Both the position numbers and the translations under genes were made by a program. A stretch of 64,000 nucleotides of DNA from Verrucomicrobiota bacterium. Lineage in GTDB: Bacteria; Verrucomicrobiota; Verrucomicrobiia; Opitutales; Opitutaceae. Positions 7,308-16,646 of the stretch are shown here, in pieces. Location of the stretch: contig JADKHC010000004.1 of assembly GCA_016721945.1 (NCBI GenBank), positions 62,001 to 126,000 on the forward strand, written 5' to 3'. The notes under the pieces are model-generated. The model was given only the letters and a program-made list of their open reading frames with translations. It did not search any database and was not told where the DNA came from. How positions within the stretch are numbered: position 1 is the first letter of the stretch; each line of letters starts with the position of its first letter.

Positions 7308-9266
7308 TCAGACTTCGGCTTCGACGCTGGCGTGGTGCAGATTTCGCCAGCGGGCGAGGACGCGTCGATAGACTTCGTCGGGTGCGAGGCCGTTGGCGGA
7401 GCGCAGGGTCGCGACATCGGAGCCGTGTTCAATAAACTTGTCGGGCCAGCCGATGCGTTCGACGGCGGTGGTGCATTCGCCTTCTTGCAACGCTTCGAGG
7501 ACGGCGCTGCCGAAACCACCGGCGAGGACGTTATCCTCCATCGTCACGAGCAGCGGTACGACGGCGGCCTGGCTCAGGAGCAACTCGCGGTCGAGTGGTT
7601 TGGCCCAGCGGGCGTTGACGACGCCGACGGAGAGATGCTCTTCGGCTTCGAGTTTTTGCGCCATTTGCAGTGCTTGAGGAATCATCGGGCCGAGCGCCCA
7701 GATGATGATGTTCGAACCTTGTTTCAACACTTCGGCCTGGCCGATGGTTAGGGTGGCGGGCTGGGCTTTGATGGGCGTGCCGACGCCGGAGCCGCGCGGA
7801 AAACGAATGAACGCGGGCGAGTCGAGTTGCAGCGACGTGTGGAGCATGTCGACTAGTTCGTCTTCGTCCTTGGGCTGCATGACGATGGCGTTGGGCACGC
7901 AGCGGAGATACGAAAGGTCGAACAGGCCGTGGTGAGTCGGACCGTCGTTGGGCGAGAGGCCGGCGCGGTCGAGGCAGAACGTTACAGGGAGTTTTTGCAG
8001 GCAGACGTCGTGAATGATCTGGTCGAAGCTGCGCTGGAGAAATGTCGAGTAAACGGCGACGACCGGGCGGATGCCTTTGGTGGCGAGTCCGGCGGCGAAG
8101 AGTACGGCGTGTTCCTCGGCGATGCCGACGTCGAAAAACTGCTTGGGGCAAGCCGCAGCCAGATGGTGCAGGCCGGTGCCGCTGGGCATGGCGCCGGTGA
8201 TGCCGACGATGCGGGGATTCGCCTTGGCGAAACGCGCGAGTGCGTGGCCAAAGACGTCCTGATAGTTAGGCGGCGTATCCGATGAGGAGGAGCTTTTGCT
8301 TTCGCCCGTGATCGGATCGTAGGGGCTGGCGCCGTGAAATTTTTCCGGGTGCTGAATCGCGGCGGGCAGACCGCGACCTTTTTTCGTAATGACGTGGAGG
8401 ACGACGGGGACGTCGGAGTTTTTAGCAAACTCTAGGTTTTTGATTAGTTCGTCGACGTTGTGGCCATCGACTGGGCCGAGGTAGCGCAGGCCGAATTTCT
8501 CGAAAAGACTGGAGCTGACAAAAAAGTCTTTCGTCTCGCGTTTCCATTTCACCCACATGCGGTGCATGTCGTGGCCGTGCGGGAGGCTGGTAAAAAACTT
8601 TTCGAGGTCGTGGTGGACCTTGTTGTACGTGGTGCTCGTGCTAAGCCGGTTCAGATACTTGGCGATGGCGCCGACGTTTTTCGCGATGGACCACTCGTTG
8701 TCGTTGAGGATTAGGACGAGGCGTTTGGTCGAGGCGACGACGTTGTTGAGCGCTTCGAGCGTGATGCCGCAGGTGAACGCCGCATCGCCGCAGACCGCGA
8801 CAACGTGTTCGTTCGTGCCGCGCAGGTCGCGGGCGGTCGCCATGCCGAGGGCGGCGCTGAGGGCGGTGCCGGCGTGACCGGCGCCAAAGCTGTCGTGCGC
8901 GCTTTCGTTGCGATAAAAGAATCCGCTGGCACCGCCGGTCTGACGGAGATTTCTGAAAAATTCGCCACTGCGGCCGGTGAGAAGTTTGTGCACATAACCC
9001 TGATGACTGACGTCGAAGACGAACTGGTCCTCAGGGGTAGAAAAAACGCGGTGCAGCGCGATGGTGAGCTCGACGACGCCGAGATTGGGACCGACGTGAC
9101 CGCCGTTCTTTGCGGTGACGGCGATGATCTCGTCGCGAATTTCCTGTGCCAGCCGCGTGAGTTGGTCGGGGGAAAGTCTTTTGACGTCGGTCGGGCTGTG
9201 GATCGAATCGAGCAGGCGCGGCGGATTGGACGAGGGAACGGCTGAAGCAGGAGACAGGGAATTCAT
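7308..9266 (-). CDS. dxs: 1-deoxy-D-xylulose-5-phosphate synthase
   Basis: 652 residues. The enzyme condenses pyruvate and glyceraldehyde 3-phosphate with thiamine diphosphate, the first step of the MEP isoprenoid pathway. Visible features are SHQGYVHKLLTGR (87-99), GAGHAGT (128-134), the cofactor motif GDAAFTCG (160-167) with LNDNEWSI (187-194), DVGIAEEHA with the catalytic Glu (379-387), and GPTHHGLFDLSYLR. The cofactor motif reads GDA rather than the usual GDG, and several blocks are diverged from the proteobacterial form, so this is a divergent branch. xseB lies 42 bases upstream in the same direction, a common dxs neighbour. Confidence 0.93.
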   Translation of the reverse strand: MNSLSPASAVPSSNPPRLLDSIHSPTDVKRLSPDQLTRLAQEIRDEIIAVTAKNGGHVGPNLGVVELTIALHRVFSTPEDQFVFDVSHQGYVHKLLTGRSGEFFRNLRQTGGASGFFYRNESAHDSFGAGHAGTALSAALGMATARDLRGTNEHVVAVCGDAAFTCGITLEALNNVVASTKRLVLILNDNEWSIAKNVGAIAKYLNRLSTSTTYNKVHHDLEKFFTSLPHGHDMHRMWVKWKRETKDFFVSSSLFEKFGLRYLGPVDGHNVDELIKNLEFAKNSDVPVVLHVITKKGRGLPAAIQHPEKFHGASPYDPITGESKSSSSSDTPPNYQDVFGHALARFAKANPRIVGITGAMPSGTGLHHLAAACPKQFFDVGIAEEHAVLFAAGLATKGIRPVVAVYSTFLQRSFDQIIHDVCLQKLPVTFCLDRAGLSPNDGPTHHGLFDLSYLRCVPNAIVMQPKDEDELVDMLHTSLQLDSPAFIRFPRGSGVGTPIKAQPATLTIGQAEVLKQGSNIIIWALGPMIPQALQMAQKLEAEEHLSVGVVNARWAKPLDRELLLSQAAVVPLLVTMEDNVLAGGFGSAVLEALQEGECTTAVERIGWPDKFIEHGSDVATLRSANGLAPDEVYRRVLARWRNLHHASVEAEV

Positions 9267-9308
9267 CGAGCGATGGGCTGCGGTCGGAGAGCGGCGTACA
9301 AGCGTGAC

Positions 9309-9554
9309 TTAGCGTTCGCGTTCGGCGGAGAAAGCGGTGAAAGCGACGCCGTCTTTTTGTTTCTTGAGCAGCTCGATTTTCATCTCGGCGTCTTTGAGGC
9401 GGGATTCGCAGACCTTGAGGAGCTTGTTACCCGCTTCGAATTTCGCGAGGAGTTCGGCCAACGGCACGTCGCCAGATTCCATGGTTTCCACGATGGTTTC
9501 GAGCTGGTTGAGAGCGTCTTCGAACGAGAGCGGTTGGTCGGGCTTGGCTTCCAC
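9309..9554 (-). CDS. xseB: Exodeoxyribonuclease VII small subunit
   Basis: 81 residues, the usual XseB length. The sequence reads LSFEDALNQLETIVETMESG, then PLAELLAKFEAGNKLLKVCE and a charged tail, matching the helical XseB pattern. XseB binds the large subunit XseA to form a single-strand-specific exonuclease. xseA is not in the window. It is the first gene of an apparent xseB-dxs unit on the minus strand. An overlapping plus-strand reading belongs to the M48 frame upstream of its true start. Confidence 0.92.
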   Translation of the reverse strand: MEAKPDQPLSFEDALNQLETIVETMESGDVPLAELLAKFEAGNKLLKVCESRLKDAEMKIELLKKQKDGVAFTAFSAERER

Positions 9555-9699
9555 GCGCCCAATCTGCGCGGGAGGGGCCGCTTTTCAACAAAACTTTGGC
9601 AGGAGTATGGCAACGCACTCTGACCGCAGAGCCGTAAGCCAAAGAATAACAACGAAGATTTGCGTTGGCGCGGGCCGAAAACTCGCTGGATTCGAGGGC

Positions 9700-10938
9700 A
9701 TGGTTTTCACGATTGTCGCTGTCTTGATCGTACTGCGTCTCGCCGCGGAGCTGGTGCTGAGTCTGCTGAATTGCGCGGAGGCAAAAAAACACGCGTCGAC
9801 ACCGCCGCCTGCGGTCGCGGCGATTACCGATGCGGCTTCTTACACGAAGTCGGTCGAATACACACTGGCCAAAGGCCGGTTTGGTCGGATCGAGCTAGTG
9901 TGGGACGCGATCGTGGTGGTGGCGGTGCTCGGCAGCGGCGTGTTGCCGTGGGTCTATGGATTTTTCGCCCCGCTCTCGTCAACGGGTGTGTGGGACGACG
10001 CGCTGTTCTTGATCGCGACGGGCATCCTGCTGAGCGTGCCCTCGATCCCGCTCGATTGGTGGGGCCAGTTTCGCCTGGAGGCTAAATTCGGTTTCAACAA
10101 AAGCACGCTGGGCCTGTGGATCACCGATAAGTTCAAGGGCATGGCGCTCGGCCTCGCGATCGGCTTTCCACTGCTCTGGGCGCTGCTCTCGCTCGTGCGG
10201 CTGGCGGGACCGACTTGGTGGATCTGGGGCTTCGCGCTCGTATTCGTTTTTCAACTTCTGATGTTGGTCCTCTATCCGAAGCTGATCATGCCGCTGTTCA
10301 ACAAGCTCACGCCGCTGCCAGAGGGCGATCTGCGCACGCGGCTGCTCGCGCTTTCCGAACGCACAGGATTCCGCGCTTCGACGATTCAAGTGATGGATGG
10401 CAGCAAACGCTCGGGCCACTCCAACGCGTTTTTCACCGGCTTCGGCCGGTTCCGTCGTATCGTGCTTTTCGATACACTCATCGCACAACTCTCGCCGGAG
10501 GAGCTGGAGGCGGTGCTGGCACACGAGGTCGGTCACTACAAACGTGGACACATACCGAAGATGATCGCGGTGAGTGCGGTGCTCATGCTCGGCGGTTTTG
10601 GCGCAATTGCCTGGTTCGCGCAGGCACCGTGGTTTAATACAGCGTTTGGGTTTCCGGCGGGCGAGATTGCCCCGGCGTTCCTGCTTTTCGGGCTGCTCAG
10701 CGGTCTGGCGACTTTCTGGTTTACACCGGTGGGGAATTATTTCTCGCGCAAGCACGAGTATGAGGCCGACGCGTTTGCCCGCGAAGCCGTGGGTGGCGCG
10801 CAGCCGATGATTGGCGCGCTGCGCCAGTTGGCCCGAAAAAACCTCAGCAATCTCACGCCGCATCGCTGGTTCAGCGGTTTTTATTATTCGCACCCGACCT
10901 TGGTGGAACGTGAACAGGCGTTGGTGGACGCGAAATGA
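9700..10938 (+). CDS. M48 family membrane metallopeptidase (Ste24/CAAX protease-like)
   Basis: 412 residues from the ATG at 9700, placed just before the first membrane helix. Several helices precede the zinc site HEVGH (275-279, within AVLAHEVGHYKRGH); the third ligand lies in HEYEADAFA (352-360). Architecture and length match Ste24-type CAAX proteases, including the N-terminal domain with DWWGQFRLEAKFGFNKST. In bacteria these are thought to handle membrane protein quality control rather than prenyl processing. The open frame extends upstream to 9337 but overlaps xseB there and is not protein-like. The EEP gene follows with a 4-base ATGA overlap, so the two are probably cotranscribed. Confidence 0.9.
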   Translation: MVFTIVAVLIVLRLAAELVLSLLNCAEAKKHASTPPPAVAAITDAASYTKSVEYTLAKGRFGRIELVWDAIVVVAVLGSGVLPWVYGFFAPLSSTGVWDDALFLIATGILLSVPSIPLDWWGQFRLEAKFGFNKSTLGLWITDKFKGMALGLAIGFPLLWALLSLVRLAGPTWWIWGFALVFVFQLLMLVLYPKLIMPLFNKLTPLPEGDLRTRLLALSERTGFRASTIQVMDGSKRSGHSNAFFTGFGRFRRIVLFDTLIAQLSPEELEAVLAHEVGHYKRGHIPKMIAVSAVLMLGGFGAIAWFAQAPWFNTAFGFPAGEIAPAFLLFGLLSGLATFWFTPVGNYFSRKHEYEADAFAREAVGGAQPMIGALRQLARKNLSNLTPHRWFSGFYYSHPTLVEREQALVDAK

Positions 10939-11858
10939 AAACGCGTGGTTGGCTTGGGGTGTGTGGGTTGTTGATGCTGGCGTTGCGGCTGTCTGCCGAA
11001 ACACTTACCATCGCTACCTACAACGTAGAAAACTACGTCGCCGCCGACCGCATGGTCGACGGAACCTACCGCCAGGCCTATCCGAAGCCTGAGGCGGAGA
11101 AGAAGGCGTTGCGGGCGGTCATCCGTGCACTAGATGCCGATGTGATCGCGCTGCAGGAGATGGGCTCGCGGATTTATCTCGAAGAGTTGCAACGCGACCT
11201 TGCGAGCGAGGGTTTGCAGTACCCGCATGCCGAGCTGCTCGACGGCGCAGATGCCGATCGGCATGTGGCGGTTCTTTCACGTCGGCCTTTTGCCTCGGTG
11301 ACGAAGCACGCCGAGCTGACACACTCGTATTTTGGTAAGAAAGAGTTGGTAAAGCGCGGTCTGATCGAAGTGCGTTTTGCGACTGAGGTGGGCGAAGTCG
11401 CGCTGTTTGTTGTACACCTAAAAAGTCGTTTCACTGACCGGCCGGATGATCCGAATTCCGCGCTGCGTAGACTTGGCGAGGCGACGGCGGTGCGTGATCA
11501 AGTGCTGAAGATTTTTCCTGAGCCAGCGACGGCGCGTTTTCTGCTCGTGGGCGATTGTAACGACAGCGCAGCGAGCAAACCGCTACGGGCGCTCGCGCAA
11601 AAAGGTAAAACAGAGATCGCGGAAATCCTCCCGGCAGCGGACAGCCATGGCGAAGTCTGGTCGCATTTTTACAAGAAGGAGCAGATCTACTCGCGGGTGG
11701 ACCATGTCTTGGTCTCGACATTGCTCATGTCGGCGGTGGCAGGTGGTTCGGCAAAGATTTGCGATGTGGCCGAAACGGCCGCCGCAAGCGATCATCGACC
11801 CCTGGTGGTAACCCTTAAACTCGTGCGTAACGGAGGATCTTCCGTGTCGTCCGAATGA
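10935..11858 (+). CDS. Secreted endonuclease/exonuclease/phosphatase family protein
   Basis: 307 residues. A signal peptide (about 1-21, LGVCGLLMLALRLSA) is followed by an EEP domain. The motifs are in order: ATYNVENY, the metal-binding Glu in VIALQEMGS, HLKSR, GDCNDS and the C-terminal SDHRPLVV. These build the DNase I-like active site, which hydrolyses phosphodiesters or phosphomonoesters. Substrate cannot be told from sequence; secreted relatives act on DNA, lipids or sugar phosphates. It overlaps the M48 gene by 4 bases and the following unknown gene by 4 bases, so three genes form a tight plus-strand operon. Confidence 0.88.
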   Translation: MKTRGWLGVCGLLMLALRLSAETLTIATYNVENYVAADRMVDGTYRQAYPKPEAEKKALRAVIRALDADVIALQEMGSRIYLEELQRDLASEGLQYPHAELLDGADADRHVAVLSRRPFASVTKHAELTHSYFGKKELVKRGLIEVRFATEVGEVALFVVHLKSRFTDRPDDPNSALRRLGEATAVRDQVLKIFPEPATARFLLVGDCNDSAASKPLRALAQKGKTEIAEILPAADSHGEVWSHFYKKEQIYSRVDHVLVSTLLMSAVAGGSAKICDVAETAAASDHRPLVVTLKLVRNGGSSVSSE

Positions 11859-14356
11859 CTTTCATGGCTTCACGATTTAAGTTTTTGTTCATCTTCTTTG
11901 TCACGTCGGCGATCATCTCTGCGGCGGATGCCGATCCTTTCGCTCCCTGGAAAAATGCTGCGGGTAACTTTCTGGCTCAGCCATGGCGTACGTCGCACTT
12001 TTCGGGTGCTGGTGTCCGGGCAAAAGTTGGCAAAGAAATGCCTGGCCCTACGGCGTGTTTCGACAACCTCATCGAGGCTCTGCCAGCAGCCGAACATTGG
12101 AAGGAACTCCCCGCGATCACGCGGGCACGCCTCCAGAAAGCTCTGCCGAAAACCAGTGCTGAGACGCTCGCGTGGACCGATCAGCGCTTGCTGCATTTGT
12201 GGGCGTTGTTGCTCAATATGCCTGACACCCGCGACGAGATTCGCGCGACACTCGACGATCTGCGGACGGTGCGCTGGCTCGTCGAGCACCAGGTGATTGT
12301 GGGTGCTGAAAACGCGCGGCTCGACCATGAATTTGCAAACCGGCTGGGCGCACTTGATCGGGCGCTACGCTCAGGCACGAAGCCGGACGCGGCGCCGGTA
12401 TCGGCGGTTGAAACGTTTAAGGTGGAGATTCACAGGGCCCGTGAATCTGCGCGTGAGCGTCTGATCGGCGAGATCGGCAAGACGGACTATCAGCGTTTGA
12501 AAGAAATCGCATCAGATCGCAAAGTGGCGGAGCAATCCGGGCATCTGGCCTATGTGCTCGGTTCTACGGGAGAACCTGGAGCGTGGTTAGCGTCGCCCTT
12601 GGTCGCGCAGCTCAAAAAGATTCGGGCACGCAGTCTGGCCGATCCTGCTTCGCAGGCTTTGTTCGATTACGGACCATTGCCTGCTGCTGCCAGCGAGGCG
12701 TTCGGCATTCAAGTGCTGGGGGCGGAGGTGGCCGGTGATATTAAAGTGCCGGATTTGTTGCACAACGTGAGCGAGAGCGAGGCGTTTGCCCTGATCAAAG
12801 AAGCGCTCGCGGCGCATGTGGGTTTGGATTGGAGCGAGGCCGGCCCGACCGCAGAGGCCACCGCGCGCTGGCTGGCCATCGGGCGTCTCGATGCGTCGCA
12901 GGAATGGAGCCGGGAGTTTCTTGATCAACTACTGAATACCTGGAAAGCACCCTCCGCACCTCGGGCTGAAGCGGCGCTGGCTCTCATCGGTGCGCTGGAG
13001 GCGCGAGCGGCCAAGTCCAGAAAACCCGACGAAGACGAAGATTTCGCTGCAGTTTATAAGCCGAAACGAGCGCTATGCCTAATTGCCAGCGGGCGCGGTA
13101 ACGAGGCCGCCGCAGCGATAGGGGACGCTGAATTTTCCTCGTGGGAGGTGTTTGCGGCGCTCGCGCCGGAGAACTCGCGCGCCATCGCCGAATTTGCGTT
13201 GAAATATCTGCCTCAACACCCGGGAAGCTTTCTTTCGTTTTGGGAAACAATGCAGGCCAATGCTCATCGCGCCCAACTCGATGCGGAAGCGTTGAACGTG
13301 TTGTTGCAGCATCGGGAGAAAATCTATGGTGACGCCGAAGCACTCACCTTGAAGGCCCGCATCGATGCCGGCCAGTTCGAGGAGGCCGCCGCTGCGCTGC
13401 AGGAGATCACGAAACGTCCGTATACATCAGATGGATACGCACCGACGCAGCGTCGCACCGAGGCGATCCTCCGGTTGGTCGAACTTGGGGAGGCGCATCA
13501 GCGGCCGGAGTGGCGAGACCAGGCAATGGACAGGTTGCAGGCTTTGATTGCTTACTGGACGAACGAAAAAGCCGGCTGTGGCGACGGCGGTGATCCTTGG
13601 GCAAGGCTGCCGGGTTTGCTGGTCAGCAAGGGGCGTCTCAGCCTCGCGTTGGCCGCGGCCAAACTTAATGTGCGCTGGCGATTGCAGGCGGCGGATATCG
13701 GCGAAGTTTTCCTGATGCCGGAGGCCGAGCGACAAAACTATATACTGAAGGGGCCTGCCTCGGCCATGGCGGGATTGCTTCAAGTGCTCGCGTTGCAGAA
13801 AAAACCGCAGGCGATCATCGACTATTTGCAAACCGAGAAGGATTGGCCCGCGCGCGATCTTATCGGAGTTGTCGCGTATGCCGACCCCAGCTTTCCTGCG
13901 GCTAACCGCCAGACCATCGGTGTGACGGTTGCCAACGCGCTTGAAGCCTTGGACCGCAAGGCCGAAGCCCAGCGTATCCGCAATCTTGCGACGCTGGGTT
14001 GGGATAAGGCTCTGGCCGCATTTCTCGCAGGCAAGGCCGACGACGTTGTGTCGATACAGGATCGGAAAGCGCTCGAGCTCCTGGTGGGCAATGAAATTTC
14101 GGGTGGCGAGACGATCACCCTGATTCAAATCGCGGGTGCGATTGAGCGGGCGCAGCTCGTGACCGAAACCTGGCGTTATCCGGAAAGTGTTTTTCCGCTC
14201 AAGGCGGCCACGGCGCGCATCGATGGCTGGATGCAGAACGGGCCGCCGGTGCCTCTGCCGCCGATCAAGAGTTTGCGGACGCGCATCGTGGGATCGATGA
14301 ATGCACTGGGTGGTGTGCGTGACGCCTTGTTGTTGAACGTTCCGGACTCCTACTGA
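11855..14356 (+). CDS. Large secreted protein of unknown function
   Basis: 833 residues, not recognised. A signal peptide is likely (start at 11855, or the inner ATG at 11864 giving MASRFKFLFIFFVTSA...), and the mature part begins near DADPFAPWKN. The remainder is rich in Ala, Leu and Glu and appears almost entirely helical. Spaced hydrophobic positions and segments such as AEALNVLLQHREKIYGDAEA suggest alpha-solenoid (TPR/HEAT-like) repeats, but no clear consensus is visible. No catalytic motif was found. The gene overlaps the EEP gene by 4 bases (ATGA) and is last in the operon with the M48 protease, so a periplasmic or envelope role is a reasonable inference. Confidence 0.8.
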   Translation: MTFMASRFKFLFIFFVTSAIISAADADPFAPWKNAAGNFLAQPWRTSHFSGAGVRAKVGKEMPGPTACFDNLIEALPAAEHWKELPAITRARLQKALPKTSAETLAWTDQRLLHLWALLLNMPDTRDEIRATLDDLRTVRWLVEHQVIVGAENARLDHEFANRLGALDRALRSGTKPDAAPVSAVETFKVEIHRARESARERLIGEIGKTDYQRLKEIASDRKVAEQSGHLAYVLGSTGEPGAWLASPLVAQLKKIRARSLADPASQALFDYGPLPAAASEAFGIQVLGAEVAGDIKVPDLLHNVSESEAFALIKEALAAHVGLDWSEAGPTAEATARWLAIGRLDASQEWSREFLDQLLNTWKAPSAPRAEAALALIGALEARAAKSRKPDEDEDFAAVYKPKRALCLIASGRGNEAAAAIGDAEFSSWEVFAALAPENSRAIAEFALKYLPQHPGSFLSFWETMQANAHRAQLDAEALNVLLQHREKIYGDAEALTLKARIDAGQFEEAAAALQEITKRPYTSDGYAPTQRRTEAILRLVELGEAHQRPEWRDQAMDRLQALIAYWTNEKAGCGDGGDPWARLPGLLVSKGRLSLALAAAKLNVRWRLQAADIGEVFLMPEAERQNYILKGPASAMAGLLQVLALQKKPQAIIDYLQTEKDWPARDLIGVVAYADPSFPAANRQTIGVTVANALEALDRKAEAQRIRNLATLGWDKALAAFLAGKADDVVSIQDRKALELLVGNEISGGETITLIQIAGAIERAQLVTETWRYPESVFPLKAATARIDGWMQNGPPVPLPPIKSLRTRIVGSMNALGGVRDALLLNVPDSY

Positions 14357-14387
14357 ACGGCTCGTGGCTTCGGCGTTCGGGTACGAA

Positions 14388-14415
14388 AAAGCCGGTGCGT
14401 TTCAGCACCGGCTTG
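14388..14415 (-). terminator. Intrinsic terminator of the IPT/TIG-like lipoprotein gene
   Basis: A perfect 9-bp stem AGCCGGTGC (14391-14399) and GCACCGGCT (14406-14414) has a 6-base loop. Read on the minus strand it is followed by a run of five T, as expected just after the lipoprotein stop at 14439. It lies between convergent genes and may also slow plus-strand transcription. Confidence 0.8.
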
Positions 14416-14438
14416 AAATGGGAAACTGGATACGCGTC

Positions 14439-15404
14439 TTAGCGGACGGTGATCGGAACGTTCAGCTCTTTCACGCCGGGGCCCTTGATGAAGAGGCTGC
14501 CGGTGCCGGGGCGTCCACCTTCGATCGTGATGGTGGTCGTGTTGCTGCCTTGAGGAATGATGACTTCCGGCATGATGACGCTTTCCGGAATGTCGGTGGT
14601 GACGTCGATCAAAAGGCCGCCGGACGAAGCCGTAACGGGAGCGGTGAAGGTGAGGGTGGAGCGTTCGCCCTTTTTCAGTGTTACGACGCTTGGATTCACG
14701 ATGAGTGAACCGGCGTTGGGAGCGGAAAAACCGGTGCTGGTGGACTCGCTGCCGGTCGGGCCATCGATGCGGAACGTGCCGACGGGTGTCTGGCCGCCGC
14801 CACTGCCGATAGCGACGCGGTAGTTGCGGTTTGCCTCAAGACCGGGGACGTAGAAGCCGACAGACTTCGAGGATTCGAAGACGGTGCGCACCGGAGATTC
14901 GTCGAAATAGATAATGTCGTTCGGGGTGAAGCCACGACCGAGAATGCCGACGAGCGCGCCGACCGGACCGCGGTTGGCTTCGATCGAGAGCACATAGCGG
15001 CTGAGGATCTGAGCGCGTTGCAACGGCGTATAATCTTCGCGGGAAGCGACGAGGCCGTTGCCATGTTGGATCTGGTAATTGATTTGGAAGAAGTACAGCA
15101 GTTCGCTGCGACCGGCTGGTACCTGATAATCGATCTCGTAGATGTCTTCACCCAGTGCGCTCTTTTTGAGGACGAGGCGCTGGCCGTCGATGACGAGGGA
15201 GGGGAGCAACGTGCCTTGCACATAGCCACTGTCCTTCGGATTGATACGGGCCGAAATCGTGTAGATTTGCGACGGGTTTTCCGGGAGCGACGTGGGCGTC
15301 AGATTCGTGATGGCCGGAGTTTGGCAGCCAGCAAGCATCAGGCCGAGGAGAGCGCCTAGCCCGAGGAAGATTCGTCTCGCGTGTGACAAGCGGTTGTTTT
15401 GCAT
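14439..15404 (-). CDS. Predicted lipoprotein with IPT/TIG-like domain
   Basis: 321 residues. The N-terminus has a lipoprotein signal with lipobox LMLAGC, placing Cys at about residue 27, so membrane anchoring is likely. The middle part (about 140-215) reads GPVGALVGILGRGFTPNDII and then VGFYVPGLEANRNYRVAIGS, resembling an IPT/TIG immunoglobulin-like fold. A last domain (about 235-321) is beta-rich and ends in VKELNVPITVR. No enzymatic motif is present. Function is unknown; a structural or binding role at the envelope fits. It is a single gene, divergent from hemW with only 57 bases between starts. Confidence 0.75.
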   Translation of the reverse strand: MQNNRLSHARRIFLGLGALLGLMLAGCQTPAITNLTPTSLPENPSQIYTISARINPKDSGYVQGTLLPSLVIDGQRLVLKKSALGEDIYEIDYQVPAGRSELLYFFQINYQIQHGNGLVASREDYTPLQRAQILSRYVLSIEANRGPVGALVGILGRGFTPNDIIYFDESPVRTVFESSKSVGFYVPGLEANRNYRVAIGSGGGQTPVGTFRIDGPTGSESTSTGFSAPNAGSLIVNPSVVTLKKGERSTLTFTAPVTASSGGLLIDVTTDIPESVIMPEVIIPQGSNTTTITIEGGRPGTGSLFIKGPGVKELNVPITVR

Positions 15405-15461
15405 TGGTTTTTTCCGATTAAAAAATCACCTGAAAGGCAACATAAACCAATCACGTTTGCA

Positions 15462-16646
15462 ATGAGCGAAATTAAGGTTTTGCCGAAAGGTGCCTCGAAA
15501 CACGTCTCGCTTGGAGTGTATGTGCATGTGCCGTTTTGCGCGAAGACGTGCGATTATTGTGCCTTTTATCAGGTTTCGCCGACGGTGCCGATGTTGCGAC
15601 AGTACCTCGATGGCGTCAGCGCTGAGGCTGGCATGGTGGAGTGGATACGTCCTGTGGATACAGTTTTTTGGGGTGGAGGAACGCCGGGGCTGCTTTCGCC
15701 GGGCGATTTGCGAAAACTCGGTGAAACGGTGAAAGCGAATTTTGGCGGTGTGCCGACCGAGTGGTCGGTGGAAATGGCGCCAGCTTCGGTGACCGAGGCG
15801 CGCTTGGCGGTTTTGCGTGAACTTGGAGTCACTCGTATTTCGATGGGCGCGCAGAGTTTTCAACCCGATTTATTGGCCGCGTTGGGGCGTCCGCATACGC
15901 GTGAACAAATCCTGCGTGCCTATGACCGGATTCGCGCGGCGGGTTTTGCCAGCGTGAACATTGATATGATGTTTGCCCTGCCCGGGCAGGACGAAGCGGC
16001 GTGGCTGGCCGATGTGCGTGAAGCTGTGTCGCTCGCGCCTGACCACATCTCGACCTATTGCCTGACCTTCGAAGAGGACACGGCGTTGTGGGTGAAGCTT
16101 TCCGAGGGCAAGGTGAAGCTCGATCCCGAGCGTGAGGCGCAACTTTACGAAAAAACCTGGGAAGAACTCGGCGCTGCTGGCTACGCGCAATACGAGATTT
16201 CCAACTTCGCCCGGCCTGGCCACGCGTGCCTCCATAATTTGAATACATGGCGCATGCACGAGTGGATCGGTCTCGGGCCTTCGGCGGCGTCGCAATACGC
16301 TGGCTGGCGCGGCACCAATATTTCCGATCTCGCGGCCTGGTCCGAAAAACTTGGCCGTGGCGAACGCGCTACCGAAGACCGCACGGCGCTCACGCCTGGG
16401 CTGTTGCTGGAGGATGCACTGGTGTTTGGCTTGCGCATGAACGAAGGCGTCGATCTCACCGCGCTGCGCACGAACCATCCGCAAGCACCATGGGCGGCGG
16501 TGGATCAACTGGCGGAGCGGCTCGCAGCCGAAGGGTTGGCGACGTTGAGCGAAGGACGTCTGGCGTTGACGTTGCGCGGCCGGTTGATCGCTGACGCGAT
16601 CGGCACCGAGATAATGAGTGCGATGGAGACAGATCTTCCCGCGTGA
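15462..16646 (+). CDS. hemW: Radical SAM heme chaperone HemW
   Basis: 394 residues from the ATG at 15462. The radical SAM cluster motif C-x3-C-x2-C is at Cys26, Cys30 and Cys33 within VPFCAKTCDYCAFYQ. The HemW-like features WGGGTPGLL, SMGAQSF and CLHNLNTW follow; the HNxxxW segment is close to the heme-binding HNxxYW of the family. This family was long misnamed as coproporphyrinogen dehydrogenase HemN. HemW binds heme and is proposed to deliver it to respiratory enzymes. A reading from 15399 adds 21 unlikely residues. The M23 peptidase gene overlaps its stop (TGATG). Confidence 0.9.
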   Translation: MSEIKVLPKGASKHVSLGVYVHVPFCAKTCDYCAFYQVSPTVPMLRQYLDGVSAEAGMVEWIRPVDTVFWGGGTPGLLSPGDLRKLGETVKANFGGVPTEWSVEMAPASVTEARLAVLRELGVTRISMGAQSFQPDLLAALGRPHTREQILRAYDRIRAAGFASVNIDMMFALPGQDEAAWLADVREAVSLAPDHISTYCLTFEEDTALWVKLSEGKVKLDPEREAQLYEKTWEELGAAGYAQYEISNFARPGHACLHNLNTWRMHEWIGLGPSAASQYAGWRGTNISDLAAWSEKLGRGERATEDRTALTPGLLLEDALVFGLRMNEGVDLTALRTNHPQAPWAAVDQLAERLAAEGLATLSEGRLALTLRGRLIADAIGTEIMSAMETDLPA

